Part shown: piece by piece, positions 8,013-17,750 of the stretch
Position numbering within the stretch: position 1 is the first letter of the stretch
Layout of the letters: every line of letters starts with the position of its first letter
Assembly: GCF_000472385.1 (NCBI RefSeq)
Contig: NZ_AWZU01000038.1
Coordinates: 223-64,222 of the forward strand
Direction of reading: 5' to 3'
DNA: 64,000 nt
From: Bradyrhizobium sp. ARR65
Lineage (GTDB): Bacteria; Pseudomonadota; Alphaproteobacteria; Rhizobiales; Xanthobacteraceae
Notes under the pieces: model-generated
Seen by the model: only the letters and a program-made list of their open reading frames with translations
The model's database searches: none
Told to the model about the DNA's origin: nothing
Translations under genes and position numbers: made by a program

Positions 8013-10379
8013 ATGCGACCAAAGGAACAACGTGACAGCGGACAGGCTGATCTTCTGCGCTCGCGGCTGGACGCGATCATCGACATGAACCATGCGCTGG
8101 TGAAGCTGGCGCGAACGATCGACTGGCCGTTTCTCGAGCAGCGGTTCGGCGCACTCTACGAGGACAAGCCGGGCCGGCCGCCGTTGCCGACCCGCCTGAT
8201 GGCAGGCCTGGCCATCCTCAAGCACACCTACGACCTCTCTCCGATGAGGTCTTGTGCGAACGCTGAGTGGAGATCCCCTCTATGTCCTTTTTCAAGTAAA
8301 AAGATGCGAGTCATGTCACCGTACCGGAGGTGCGGCGTGATGACAATCGTGAGGTGATTGCTGTCGGTTGGGGAGCAGGACGACGATGGCGACGGTCGAT
8401 CAATCTTCCATTCGCGGCTCAAAACCGCATGAGCGTTTGAGGTTGCAGGCCACCTCGGACCTATTGCGGGCGTCAGCATACATGCCGGCCCGATGGGGTT
8501 CTCGAGGATTGCGTTGACCGTTCGTCCTGCCCCCGGCCAAACAGGCCGGCGCGAGCGCGACTATGAAGTCGCCGGCTTCACCTCCCGGCCGATCGCCCAA
8601 ACGAAGCCGCAGAGCTCTCGCGCAATCGCGGCCACCACCACGGTTGGCTTCTTCCCGGCTGCGCTTAATGTGCGAAATCGTTTGCAAAGGCGAAGTTGCG
8701 CCTTCCAGGCGATGTCGCGAACTATCTTGGGAAGCCGTACGACGATCTCGGCCTTGTCCTTGGCGCGGTGGATAGCGATAGCTCCAAGCAGCCTCGATGG
8801 GCATTCGCGCTGCCTCGCTGTTGCCGGTCTTCGTGATGCCGCCGCGCCGGATCCGTTCGCCGTTTGACTGCTCCGAAGGCACCAGTGCGCATTCCAGGCC
8901 GAGATACGACATTAGCTGCCGCGCATTCTCAAAACGGCCGAGATCGCCGATCGCTGCGACAAACGTTGCGGCGGAGATGAAATCCAGACCTCGCAACCCG
9001 CGCAGTGCCTCCACAAGCGGCCCCATCGACCAATGAGTGGCCATCGTGCTGATACGCCCGATAGGCTGGTCGCGGCGGTCATGCGCCGTCCAGACTGCTT
9101 CAAGGTAATCCTGAAAAACGATCTGATGCGCGGGCTGATCAAAGGTCTGACCAGCAAGCCAGGAGCGGTGCCGTTGAGTCCAGTGTTTGCCTGTCTCGTA
9201 AGTGCGACCGTGGCGCAGCAGGAATGCCAGCAGTTGTTGCCGAGCTCGCACGAGCTGCATCGATGCATCCATCCGCGCTCTCGTGAGATCCCGCATTGCT
9301 TCGTGTCCCCCGTCCGGCCCCCATACTCGCGTGAGGTCGCCCGAGCGGTGTAGGATCGCCAACGCGCTGGCGCCAGCGCATGGGCGAGGAGAAGCTGCAA
9401 GCATTGCTGCAGGAGAGCCTCTCGGTCGCCACCAAGACCGAGGCGATCAAACCGTCCGACCTCAATCGCGTCATCGTCGACACTACGGTACAGCCCAAGA
9501 ACGTGATGTTCCTGACAGATGCGCGGCTTCTGAACCGGGCGCGCGAGATCCTGGTCCGGCTCGCAAAGCGGCATGGCCTCGCGTTGCGGCAATCCTATGT
9601 GCGGTTGGCCAAGTTCGCCCTGATCAAGCATCAGCGCTATGCCCACGCCAAGCAGTTCAAGCGCCAACCGGGCCTTGCAGACGCTTCGAACCTATCTCGG
9701 ACGCGCCATCCGCGACATTGCCCGCAACATCGAAGCCCGTACCGACTTGCTCGGGCAGATTGTCCTTGGACGCATGCTGGCGCTGGCGCGACGGGTGCTT
9801 GATCAAAAGCAGCACCAGCGTGGACCGAAGGTCTATTCGCTACACGCGCCGGAGGTGGAGTGCATCGGCAAGGGCAAGGCGCACCGGACTTACGAGTTCG
9901 GGGTCAAGGTCTCCCTCGCCACGACCTTGGCGCACGCCAAGGGCGGTCAGTTCGTCACCCATGTGAAGGCGCTGCCCGGCAATCCCTATGACGGCCATAC
10001 GCTTAAAACCGTCATTCCGGACATGGAGGCGCTCACCGGCAACATCATCGAGCGCCTCGTTCTCGACAAAGGCTATCGCGGCCACAATGCGCCGCCCGAA
10101 TACAAGTTCAGGGTGTTCATCTCGGGCCAGAAGCGGCGGGTAACACAACAGATCAAGCGCGAACTGCGCCGGCGCTCGGCCGTCGAACCCGCCATCGGCC
10201 ATCTCAAATCCGAGCACCGCATGGGCCGCAACTATCTATGGCACCGTGAGGGCGACGCCATCGACGCCGTTCTCGCCGCGGCAGGCTACAACTTCCGCCG
10301 CCTCATCCGGTGGCTGCAACTCTTGCTAATCCAAATCCTCGTCCAGCTCACTGCTCGACCGCAGTTCACCTCAGGTTGA
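8013..10379 (+). pseudogene. IS5-type transposase, interrupted and frameshifted
   Basis: The first part (8013 to about 8285) starts with ATG after GGAGGGG and gives the usual N terminus, including PLPTRLMAGLAILKHTYDLS. A base shift and a TGG-to-TGA change follow in the DEVLCERW segment. The reading resumes at about 9363 with TRWRQRMGEEKLQ, shifts frame near 9660, and continues to a nearly complete DDE domain (VDTTVQPKNV; then LDKGYRGHNAPPEY and RRRSAVEPAIGHLKSEHRMGRN). The gap between the two halves is filled by the IS110 fragment. Once joined, the pieces cover a normal-length transposase. Confidence 0.85.
8290..9362 (-). pseudogene. IS110-family transposase fragment nested in the IS5-type gene
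   Basis: Minus-strand reading from about 9362 gives the middle and C-terminal transposase_20 part of an IS110 transposase (VEALRGLRGLDFISAATFVA, then LMSYLGLECALVPSEQSNGE and RRGGITKTGNSEAARM). The N-terminal DEDD catalytic domain is absent and the C-terminal part is frameshifted after about 8800. The boundaries are set only by where the surrounding IS5-type protein stops and resumes, so they are approximate to about 20 bases. Confidence 0.75.
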
Positions 10380-11676
10380 AATCAGAGTTCTTCACGGACG
10401 ACTTTGCTACAAGATTCTCAATAGCGACTTTATTGCGTCGGTACCCGAGAGTAGACAGTAATCTGCTCTGCTCGTTGCCTACAATGGAGATTCCCTCATC
10501 GACACCCATCCCGGGCTTGGCAAGCATCATGTCGGCCTGTGTAGCCACCGCTATATTGACAGCGACCCTCGCGGACAAGTCTGTTTCGGTGCAGCTTCCA
10601 CCAACATATGCGCCAACTCCATTTTTCTTACATGTCAACACCGCCCGCGCGCTGTCGGCGATCGAACCAACGTCGGGCATCTTGATTTGGATGAGATGAG
10701 CCGCTTTTGCTTCGGCGAAGCGCCGAATGTCTTCAAGCGTGTTACAGTGCTCGTCGACCACGATCCTGGCTTCTGTGCCGCGCTCGTCGAGAAGTGCGAC
10801 GATCTTGGCGTATTCGTCAAGCTGAGCTTCCGTCGAGCCAAAATCTGCTGGAGATTCGATGTGAAGCCGGTAGCCCGGGACGTCATCTGCAACCCGCGTG
10901 ATAAACTCCACAATCTTTTCTACCTGCATGCCAATCTCGAGACCAATCCAACCGTAAACGTCGAAGTGCAGGACAGGGCGATACCCGGGCTTTCCGATTT
11001 CTCTCGTGCGCTTGGCGACCCACTTCACGAAGCTACGAAATGTCTCGCCCGAAGCGCCGAACTTTTCGCGCGAGTTGATCAACCCATGTGGAAGCACCTC
11101 GACAGACTTGAGTATCATCTTGTCGACGTTGACTTCTCTTAAATCCCCACTCTGCGCGTAGATCGGGACGGGCTTCTCCGGCAGCGGTAAAGAGAATTCC
11201 GAGCAGATCACTTCAGCAAGCGTAGTTCGGGAGCGATGTGCTGCAGCGCTAAGCAAAGCCTGGCTCACGCCATATTCAATCGCGAGCGGTAGCCGCCGGT
11301 TGTCATGGTACGCGAGGACATCTTCACAAGCACTCAGGAACCGGGACACGTCGGCAGCGAGAAGCCGCGGTATTACAACAGATCTGCTAACAGCTTCGAT
11401 TGCGTCGACGTGAAACACTGGATCACGACCGCCTGCGCCCGAATATTGTACGCTCATCATGTCACCCCACACGATGACATCGTCGGACAACACAAGACCG
11501 ATACTGAGGGAGCGCGACGGCATGCGGATGCTGTCGAAACCAGGCGTCAGAGGATTGCCTACATAGAGAAAACCGTCATGAGCAACGCCGGCCCGTATTG
11601 CGGCTTGATCGTCATAGAAGAAACTTCCGTTCCCGGTCGCCAGAATTACATCCTTTATCCTTTTACAGTTTCTCAT
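10366..11676 (-). CDS. Methylaspartate ammonia-lyase
   Basis: A 436-residue enzyme of the enolase superfamily that converts threo-3-methylaspartate to mesaconate and ammonia (EC 4.3.1.2). The N terminus (GSFFYDDQAAIRAGVAHDGF), VQYSGAGGRDP, the LIQIKMPDVGSIADSAR strand with the conserved Lys, GSCTETDLSARV and LAKPGMGVDEG are all family signatures. The ATG at 11676 is preferred to a TTG at 11757. The last eleven codons come from the inverted repeat of the inserted IS5-type element: ENLVAKSSVKNSDFNLR is read now, while the reconstructed site gives ENLVARSA and then a stop. The core is untouched, so activity may survive. It follows an aldehyde dehydrogenase gene in the same direction (192-base gap). 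No glutamate mutase genes are visible in the window. Confidence 0.88.
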   Translation of the reverse strand: MRNCKRIKDVILATGNGSFFYDDQAAIRAGVAHDGFLYVGNPLTPGFDSIRMPSRSLSIGLVLSDDVIVWGDMMSVQYSGAGGRDPVFHVDAIEAVSRSVVIPRLLAADVSRFLSACEDVLAYHDNRRLPLAIEYGVSQALLSAAAHRSRTTLAEVICSEFSLPLPEKPVPIYAQSGDLREVNVDKMILKSVEVLPHGLINSREKFGASGETFRSFVKWVAKRTREIGKPGYRPVLHFDVYGWIGLEIGMQVEKIVEFITRVADDVPGYRLHIESPADFGSTEAQLDEYAKIVALLDERGTEARIVVDEHCNTLEDIRRFAEAKAAHLIQIKMPDVGSIADSARAVLTCKKNGVGAYVGGSCTETDLSARVAVNIAVATQADMMLAKPGMGVDEGISIVGNEQSRLLSTLGYRRNKVAIENLVAKSSVKNSDFNLR

Positions 11677-11868
11677 TACGAGCTCAATCTTGATTCCTCG
11701 CCATCTACTGTGTCGATCGGTAGGGTTTAGGAGCGGCTTTTGTTCCGTTCCCTCCAATCGATTCGAATGAAATGACCTGACATCGATTTTCAGTAGATTG
11801 CACTTGCGCGTACGCCGAAATGGGAGAGCTGCGCTTGATGGTACGCCGTCCAGACCGGATTGAGCCGT

Positions 11869-13308
11869 CTATTCGGTCGACAAAACATCCGCTGAATTAA
11901 CGAGCTTCAGGTTTTGGAAGGTCCTCAACCCCTCCACGCCGCCTTCGTAGCCGTAACCGCTCTGCTTGATACCACCGAGTGGCGCATCTGCCGATACACC
12001 TTTGAGAAAGTTCACGCTGACAGCGCCCGTCGAAAGGCTCCGGATCATCCTTTGCTGAGTGTCAGGCGAATCGCTGAAAACATAGGATGCCAGCCCATAT
12101 TCGGTCGCATTGGCTCCCTCGATTGCCTGTTCAATCGTATCGAAGGGGGCGACAGTCAGGATCGGTCCAAACGGTTCTTCGTGAAGCACCCGCGATTCAG
12201 GATGAACGTTGCTCAAAACTGTAGGCGCCCAATAGAATCCTGGTCGGTCAAGCCGTTTACCACCTGTTTCAACCCTTGCTCCGCGAGCGACTGCATCTTT
12301 CGTCAGGCGTGCCATGGCTTCAATACGCCTCGCATTTGCCATCGGACCCATGTTCGTCTCTGGATCATCGGGCATGCCGACCCTGATCCTTTCTGCCGTC
12401 TGAACAAGCCTTGTCAGGAACTCCGGATAAATGGATCGCGCGACTAGAATGCGGCTCGGAGCATTGCAGCTCTGCCCCGCAAATCTAAACTTGTACTCGG
12501 ATATTGCAGAAACGGCCTTTGATACGTCCGTGTCTTCGAAGACGACGACAGGAGAGTGGCCACCCAGTTCTAGTACGCAGCGCTGCAGATTGCTTGCTGC
12601 AAGCCTCGCAAGCTGTTTGCCAACCGGCGTTGAGCCGGTGAAGGACAGGACTCGAACAGCCGGCGAACCGAGCAGGTGCTCGGAGACCACCGAAGGATTA
12701 CCAAAAACGAGGCTCACAACGCCAGCTGGAATCTCGGCTTCCTCAAATGCCTCAGCTATGTAGACGCCGGCGCTTGGAGCCTCCTCAGCCGCTTTCAGGA
12801 TTACTGGGCAACCAGCTGCGATAGCTGGGGCAAGTTTCCGCGCGCTGAGCACGGCCGGGTAGTTCCAGGGCGTGAACGCAGCAACTACACCAATGGCTTC
12901 CGGTACGATCATCCTATTCTGATCTATCGGAAACGGGGCGGACAATTCCTCTGCGTGAAGACCATTCCACTCGAGAGTTTCGATTGCGCGCGCGTACTCC
13001 CCTTTCGCTTCGGCCAAGGTCTTGCCTTGCTCTCTGGAAAGGGCGGCTGCCGCAGCGTTCACCTTTCCCTTTAGAATCTGAGCTGCGCGAACCAGAAGAG
13101 CCCCCCGTCTATGAGCCGGCGTATTGGACCAACGGTGCAAACTGTTTTGTGCACACGTTAAAGCATCGTCGATATCCGATGCAGAGGCAACGGCGACGCG
13201 ACCGAATTCCTGCGCGGTAGCGGGATTGATAAGGGCCAGATCAGCGCCGTCACCACCCGACCGCCAGACTCCGTTTATAAAAAGTCTATACTTTAAGCTC
13301 TCGGACAT
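11869..13308 (-). CDS. NAD(P)-dependent aldehyde dehydrogenase
   Basis: A 479-residue ALDH-superfamily enzyme, close in length and motifs to succinate-semialdehyde and related dehydrogenases. Visible features: FTPWNYP, the Rossmann segment with FTGSTPVGKQL, LELGGHSP with the general-base Glu, FAGQSCNAPSR with the catalytic Cys, and EEPFGPIL. ATG at 13308 is preferred to a TTG at 13335; a GAAAGG-like site precedes it. The position upstream of methylaspartate ammonia-lyase suggests a joint catabolic role, possibly for a semialdehyde from a branched or C4-C5 amino acid; that is inference. Confidence 0.85.
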   Translation of the reverse strand: MSESLKYRLFINGVWRSGGDGADLALINPATAQEFGRVAVASASDIDDALTCAQNSLHRWSNTPAHRRGALLVRAAQILKGKVNAAAAALSREQGKTLAEAKGEYARAIETLEWNGLHAEELSAPFPIDQNRMIVPEAIGVVAAFTPWNYPAVLSARKLAPAIAAGCPVILKAAEEAPSAGVYIAEAFEEAEIPAGVVSLVFGNPSVVSEHLLGSPAVRVLSFTGSTPVGKQLARLAASNLQRCVLELGGHSPVVVFEDTDVSKAVSAISEYKFRFAGQSCNAPSRILVARSIYPEFLTRLVQTAERIRVGMPDDPETNMGPMANARRIEAMARLTKDAVARGARVETGGKRLDRPGFYWAPTVLSNVHPESRVLHEEPFGPILTVAPFDTIEQAIEGANATEYGLASYVFSDSPDTQQRMIRSLSTGAVSVNFLKGVSADAPLGGIKQSGYGYEGGVEGLRTFQNLKLVNSADVLSTE

Positions 13309-13887
13309 GCTCGGTCGCCTTTCTCCCGTTGGCAAGTTATCCAGTTTGCTAAATGGCCAAGCGTGAGTTGCGCTGGCACGATTCAGGGCAACAGCCCGCC
13401 CCCGTACTCGAGGCCGCCGTCAGCCCAACCGGATCGAGGTGAGCGACTTTCTATCCTTTCTATGCGGAGGGCCCAATCACCTCGAGCTCGCATGCGGCGC
13501 TTGGAAATGGATAGCCTTCGAGAAAGGGAATGGATGGCCGGAATATCTCGGCCATCATCCTTTAGATATTCTTGCATCGCAGCCCTACCGAGCTTTCTCT
13601 GAGTTGGCCGGCTCTCTGCGTGGCGAAGATTAGGTGCGCCGGCTACCGGATACGGAGGAAAGACCATTTGAAAGTCGGCCATTGGTTGAATGCCTGTGTA
13701 CTCAAGATAACAGAGTCTCGCGAATGCATTTACGTCGAATCTCCTGCCGTCCGGATGATTTCCTGCATGGCATTGGCATTATGCGCCGCAATTCACCTCA
13801 AGCCTGGAGGTGACAATGCACTATGGCAGAACAGACCCAGCATGCGCGAGATCGCGCACTAGGAACATCCATCTGATTAATGATCGG
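13309..13887. other. Upstream region of the aldehyde dehydrogenase gene, no gene seen
   Basis: Open frames here (for example 13383-13682, minus) have no recognisable domain, no good ribosome site and low-complexity Arg-rich composition. It should contain the promoter of the aldehyde dehydrogenase/methylaspartate lyase pair, but I cannot pick out a defined box. Confidence 0.4.
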
Positions 13888-14119
13888 CGAACGGCGGGGC
13901 TTTCTGCTACAGCGTGCCAGGGAAGTTTGAAGAAGCCCAGCTCGAAAGCATCATGGAAGGCAGTTGTCTCGATCGTTCCGAGTGACATCAAATGCTTGTC
14001 CTCTACGTTACCGCGCCCAGCATGGAACATTGCGAGGCTTTTTTATATGAGTCCGACATCAAAGAATTCCAACTCAACTGTCATTCTAAACCGCATAATG
14101 ATCGAGGCCTCGCCTTAGG
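13888..14119 (+). pseudogene. Decayed Lrp/AsnC-family regulator (third copy)
   Basis: Short pieces in shifting frames line up in order with the two intact Lrp genes at 19.3 and 21.3 kb: GLSATACQ (helix-turn-helix) near 13897, VSIV near 13968, LVLYVTAPSMEHCEAF (intact copy: VLYVSARSMEDYDRF) near 13995, ESDIKEFQ near 14050, and TVILNR near 14075. The start and several internal segments are lost. It is dead, but shows that this Lrp type was once present in three copies here. Confidence 0.7.
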
Positions 14120-14722
14120 CTTGGCGAGTTCTTGCTCACTCCGCCGATCCAGGCGTCTGCGCGCTCTTTCGTCGCCAACTCCAATACAACCCAGGAAACC
14201 CGCACCACCCTCCGCTAGTCTAAGCTGCTGCGGACGTTTGAGTTGGGACGGAGCTCTCTTCAGTTTTGTGTCGGAGGATCGAAAGCACCAATATCGCATT
14301 TCACTCGATTGCGTGATCCATCCACTCTGGCCAAAGCTTTGCAGGTAGGCGCTTAGGAGCTTGATCTGAGCTCGCTCGAGGAAATAACGATCTCCGGCTC
14401 CAGCGACCGTAACCCAAATGCATATTCAGCCGGTACGAAGCGGGCTAGATCTCGAAATCAAGAAGGCGGCCGAGGCCGCATGTTCGATACCTGACCACGG
14501 AGAACTCTGCCCGAGAAGGATGTCGCTCCTTCTTCGGTTGATCGCGCTGCAGCTGGATCGACCGGCGTTACCACAACCAAGAATCGTCAGGACGGCGGCG
14601 CTCATGAGGCTCCCAAGGCCACACAGGACGAAAAGGCAGTTGTCCGGTTGCGCGAGTGGTGAGTTCCTGACCAGGATCGACCAGATCCTGATCAGACGCT
14701 CGGAGAGGAGGCAGTCGCCGAG
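14120..14722. other. Stretch without recognisable gene
   Basis: No frame gives a family I recognise. A frame running into the MFS relic from about 14515 gives a Ser/Thr/Lys-rich sequence without similarity that I can name. Base composition is like the surroundings. Confidence 0.4.
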
Positions 14723-16221
14723 ATGACCGATCCGCCCAGACCCCAGACGTTCGTTGCCGATGCGATCACCGCAGCGTTACGCTTTCCGACTTTCCGGCGC
14801 GTCTGGCTTGCGAGCCTGCTTGCTAATCTCGGTATCCTGATCCAAGGGGTCGGCGCAGCTTGGGCTATGAGACAGATGACGTCGTCCGCGGACGAGGTAA
14901 CATTCGTGCAGACCGCATTTCTGCTTCCGATGGAGCTAATCTCGATGCCCGCCGGCGCCATTGCTGATATGCACGATCGGCGCATCGTGGCGCTGGTAGC
15001 GCTCTCCATTGAGCTTTGCGGCGCAGCCGCGCTGAGCTTGCTTGATTAGCTGGATCTCACAACGCCGAATCTGTTGTTGGCACTGTGCTTCGCCATCGGC
15101 AGTGGCATGGCACTGATGACCCAGCTTGGCAATCGTCCGTGAGTGAGCAGGCGCCAGCTGAGGCGATACCGTCCGCGGTCGCCCTCAACCGCATGAACTA
15201 CAATATTGCGCGCAGCGGCGGCCCAGCCCATCTGCGGCATTGTCGTGGCGAGCGTCGGTGCAGTGGCTGCGTTTGCACTTAACGCGGTACTCTACCTCCC
15301 ACTAATGGTTTCGCTGTTCATGTGGAACCACGTAGCCGAACCCCCGCGGGTACCGCCGGAAAAGTTCAAGCGGGCCATGGTTTCCGGCGTGCGCTAGATC
15401 AGCAATTCGCCATCAATCAAGATCGTGCTGACCAGCGCTATGTTTACCGGCGTCATTGGTGGCGCGATCATCGCACTGATGCCACCGGTCACGCGCGATC
15501 TCCTGCATGGAGGCGCCCAGACTTATGGCATCATGCTAGGCGCATTTGGTCTAGGCGCGGTGATCGGCGCGTTCAATATCACGCGGGCTCGTAAGCGGCT
15601 CAGCGGCGAGGCGGCGATCCGCGCCTGCGCGATATCGATGAGCGCAACGCTCCCCGCAGTGGCGTTGAGCCGCGAGCCGGTACTGACGGCAGCAGCATTG
15701 GTCCTGGTAGGGCTGTATGGACCATGGTGTGGGCACTGTTCAGTATTGGCGTGCAGCTGTCGGCGCCGCGCTGGGTCACCGGACGCTCGCTCGCAGCCTA
15801 TCAAGCTGTGAGCTCAGACGGAATTGCCGTCGGCAGCTGGGGCTGGGGCCACCCGACCGATGCGGCCGGGGTCGAAACGGCGCTCCTGGCGTCGGCCGCT
15901 CTGATGCTGGCTTCGACGTTTATTGGCCTGTTCCTGACCATGCCCCCTATCCACGCCCGCAGTCACGAAGCCGAGTTGTTGGCCGATCCTGAGGTCAGAC
16001 TTCCCTTGACTGGGCGAAGCGGGCCTCTGGTAGTGGAGATCGAATACCGGGTGGCGCCGGAGAACGCGTGGGCGTTCCACAATATCATGCAGGAGGTGCA
16101 GCTGTTTCGGCAGCGCAACGGCGACTACGGGTGGTCGATCGCGCGGCCTTGTAAGTCAGCCGCCCCGATGGACATTGAGACCTGCACACAAATGCGGTTT
16201 TTCGAGCACGGCTACGAATAG
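14723..16221 (+). pseudogene. MFS permease (MFS_3/EntS-like) with C-terminal extra domain, broken
   Basis: The start (MTDPPRPQTFVADAITAALR, then FPTFRRVWLASLLANLGILI) and the following helices match major-facilitator exporters of the MFS_3 type. The frame is closed by a stop at 15047, another near 15140, further stops near 15396, and a shift near 15720. Matching pieces continue (VLTSAMFTGVIGGAIIALMP at 15425; APRWVTGRSLAAYQA at 15775) and end with a soluble tail (VVEIEYRVAPENAWAFHNIM). Joined, it would be about 500 residues. At least four lesions make it non-functional. Confidence 0.8.
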
Positions 16222-17158
16222 CGTTGTTCAGCGCCTGACTCGAGGTGAGTGGGACAGCTCCCGGCATATTGGACGCAGTAGTGGATGACGCCGTCCACCT
16301 CGTAAGTCGGATTAGCGTGCGTCGTCGGACGCGATGTCTCGAAACAACCACCTTGATCGATTGTGAAAGGATTACCGACCCCTTGCACATCGAGCCCAAC
16401 ATGCCGCGACTGATAAGTTTCGGCGCACTCGCCAGGAATGAGCACCGCACCAACGACTGCGTCCGCCGCAAACACCTCCTCCTCGACGGCGTCTATTGTC
16501 GAGAATCTGGTGCGAGCGCGTCCTTCGAATAGCTCGTCCAACTCGCGAAGCCGAGGTATCGAGCGGTCGAGAATTGTGACCTCGGCACCCAAGCCGGCCG
16601 CCATCCGTGCCGCATGGGTACCGGCAACGCCGCCTCCGATCACCACGATACGGCTCGGCTGGGCGCCCGGCACGCCGCCGATCAACAGCCCCCGCCCGCC
16701 CGCATACGGTTTCAGGGCCGGCCCGCTGCTTCAATCGCAAGCCTGCCCGCGACCTCGCTCATCGGCGCAAGCAGCGGTGGACCGCCATGCGCATCAGTGA
16801 CAGTTTCGTAGGCGATGGCAGTGCACCCCGACTTCATGAGGCCGTTGGCCTGCTCCGGGTCTGGCGCCAGGTGAAGATAGGTGAACAGGATCTGGTTCTC
16901 TCGCAGTTGCGTCCATTCAGACGGCTGCGGCTCCTTGACCTTTACGATCATCTCGCTCGATGCAAACACCTCGCGAGCGGAATCCAGAATCGTCGCGCTA
17001 GCCTTGCGATAATTGTCATCTGTAGCGCCAATGCCAGCGCCCGCACTGGTCTCGATCAGCACGCTGTGGCCGGCCGCAACATACTCGCGGACGGCCCCAG
17101 GCGTCAGGCCCACGCGGTATTCGTGCGTCTTGATTTCTTTGGGAACACCGACCTTCAT
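16212..17158 (-). pseudogene. ald: Alanine dehydrogenase, frameshifted and internally deleted
   Basis: The N-terminal part (17158 to 16712) begins MKVGVPKEIKTHEYRVGLTP and is a textbook alanine dehydrogenase start. Reading breaks near 16720 and resumes in another frame with GGVPGAQPSRIVVIGGGVAG and the NAD-binding fold, then jumps from PGECAET to a damaged FTIDQGGCFETSRPTTHANP with about 20 residues missing. The C terminus (EVDGVIHYCV) is also altered. In other bacteria Ald deaminates L-alanine to pyruvate under Lrp control. It is divergent from the riboswitch-controlled DadA-like gene, so this was once an alanine/glycine module. Confidence 0.85.
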
Positions 17159-17502
17159 CTGCAGCTCCTTACTACCTCGCTTTTAGTCGGAAGAACGGTT
17201 CGAATATCCGGGTAAGGAGGGCAGATCGTGCGGGAATTCATCTACTTTTGGGATCAAGCGCAGGATTCCAACAGACCGGACCTGCGGAGGAATAACCTCG
17301 TGTGAATGTGCCACGATAGGCACACGCCGTACATTCGTCGCAGCCAGGGTTACTGGGGGTTGGCAGGTGAACTTCCCCTGTGAACCAGGATTCTATTTGA
17401 CGGATGACATCTCCTTGCACATCGTAGTTTTTCGTCGACGTCATAGTGCCGGACCGCTTGACATGGCGCGGTACGCCTGGACATGATGTGATGTCTGTTG
17501 AT

Positions 17503-17688
17503 GGTGTGCGGGAGAGCGCGATGGGCCGGCAGGCGCATCGCCGCCGACGGAGCAACTCCCCAAGGAAACTCTCAGGCCCAGGACCGCACACCGAGGACAA
17601 TCTGGAGAGAGGTGCCAGTTGGCGCCCACCGAAGGGGACCGCTATCCACTAGGACAGCGGGCGAAGCTCTCAGGTGCACGGACAGATT
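17503..17688 (+). promoter_or_regulatory. Tandem glycine riboswitch
   Basis: Two glycine aptamers lie in series. Aptamer 1 (17503-17592) is closed by an 8-base perfect stem, GGTGTGCG with CGCACACC, and holds the conserved blocks GGGAGAGCG, CCGACGGAGCAA and GAAACTCTCAGG. Aptamer 2 (17599-17688) is closed by AATCTG with CAGATT and holds CTGGAGAGAG, CACCGAAGGGG and GAAGCTCTCAGG followed by GGACAGA. The six-base linker between them fits the usual short linker. The next gene starts at 17751 and codes for a DadA-like amino-acid oxidoreductase, so glycine probably switches it on, the usual direction for this class. Confidence 0.9.
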
Positions 17689-17750
17689 TGGGGACGGAGT
17701 TATGGCGAAAGCCATTTTACCGTTCATTCATCCCTGTCCTGGAGCACACG

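Larger units (their letters stand above)
7849..10403 (+). mobile_element. IS5-type insertion element with nested IS110 fragment
   Basis: The ends carry a 16-base perfect inverted repeat: AGTCGTCCGTGAAGAA at 7849-7864 and its complement at 10388-10403. Both sides are flanked by the direct repeat TTGCT (7844-7848 and 10404-10408), read as the target duplication. Inside is a broken IS5-type transposase (8013-10379), itself interrupted by an IS110-family fragment on the opposite strand. The element lies in the 3' end of the methylaspartate ammonia-lyase gene. It cannot move by itself unless a related transposase acts on its ends. Confidence 0.85.

Noticed and set aside
11745..11810. Possible nod box near ATCGATT sequences upstream of methylaspartate ammonia-lyase
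   Set aside because: Only short pieces of the consensus match; the repeated ATC-N9-GAT arrangement is absent.
17619..17750. Upstream extension of the DadA-like protein by 44 codons
   Set aside because: This part is the second glycine aptamer and its expression platform; the ATG at 17751 has a GGAG site and gives the normal flavoprotein N terminus.
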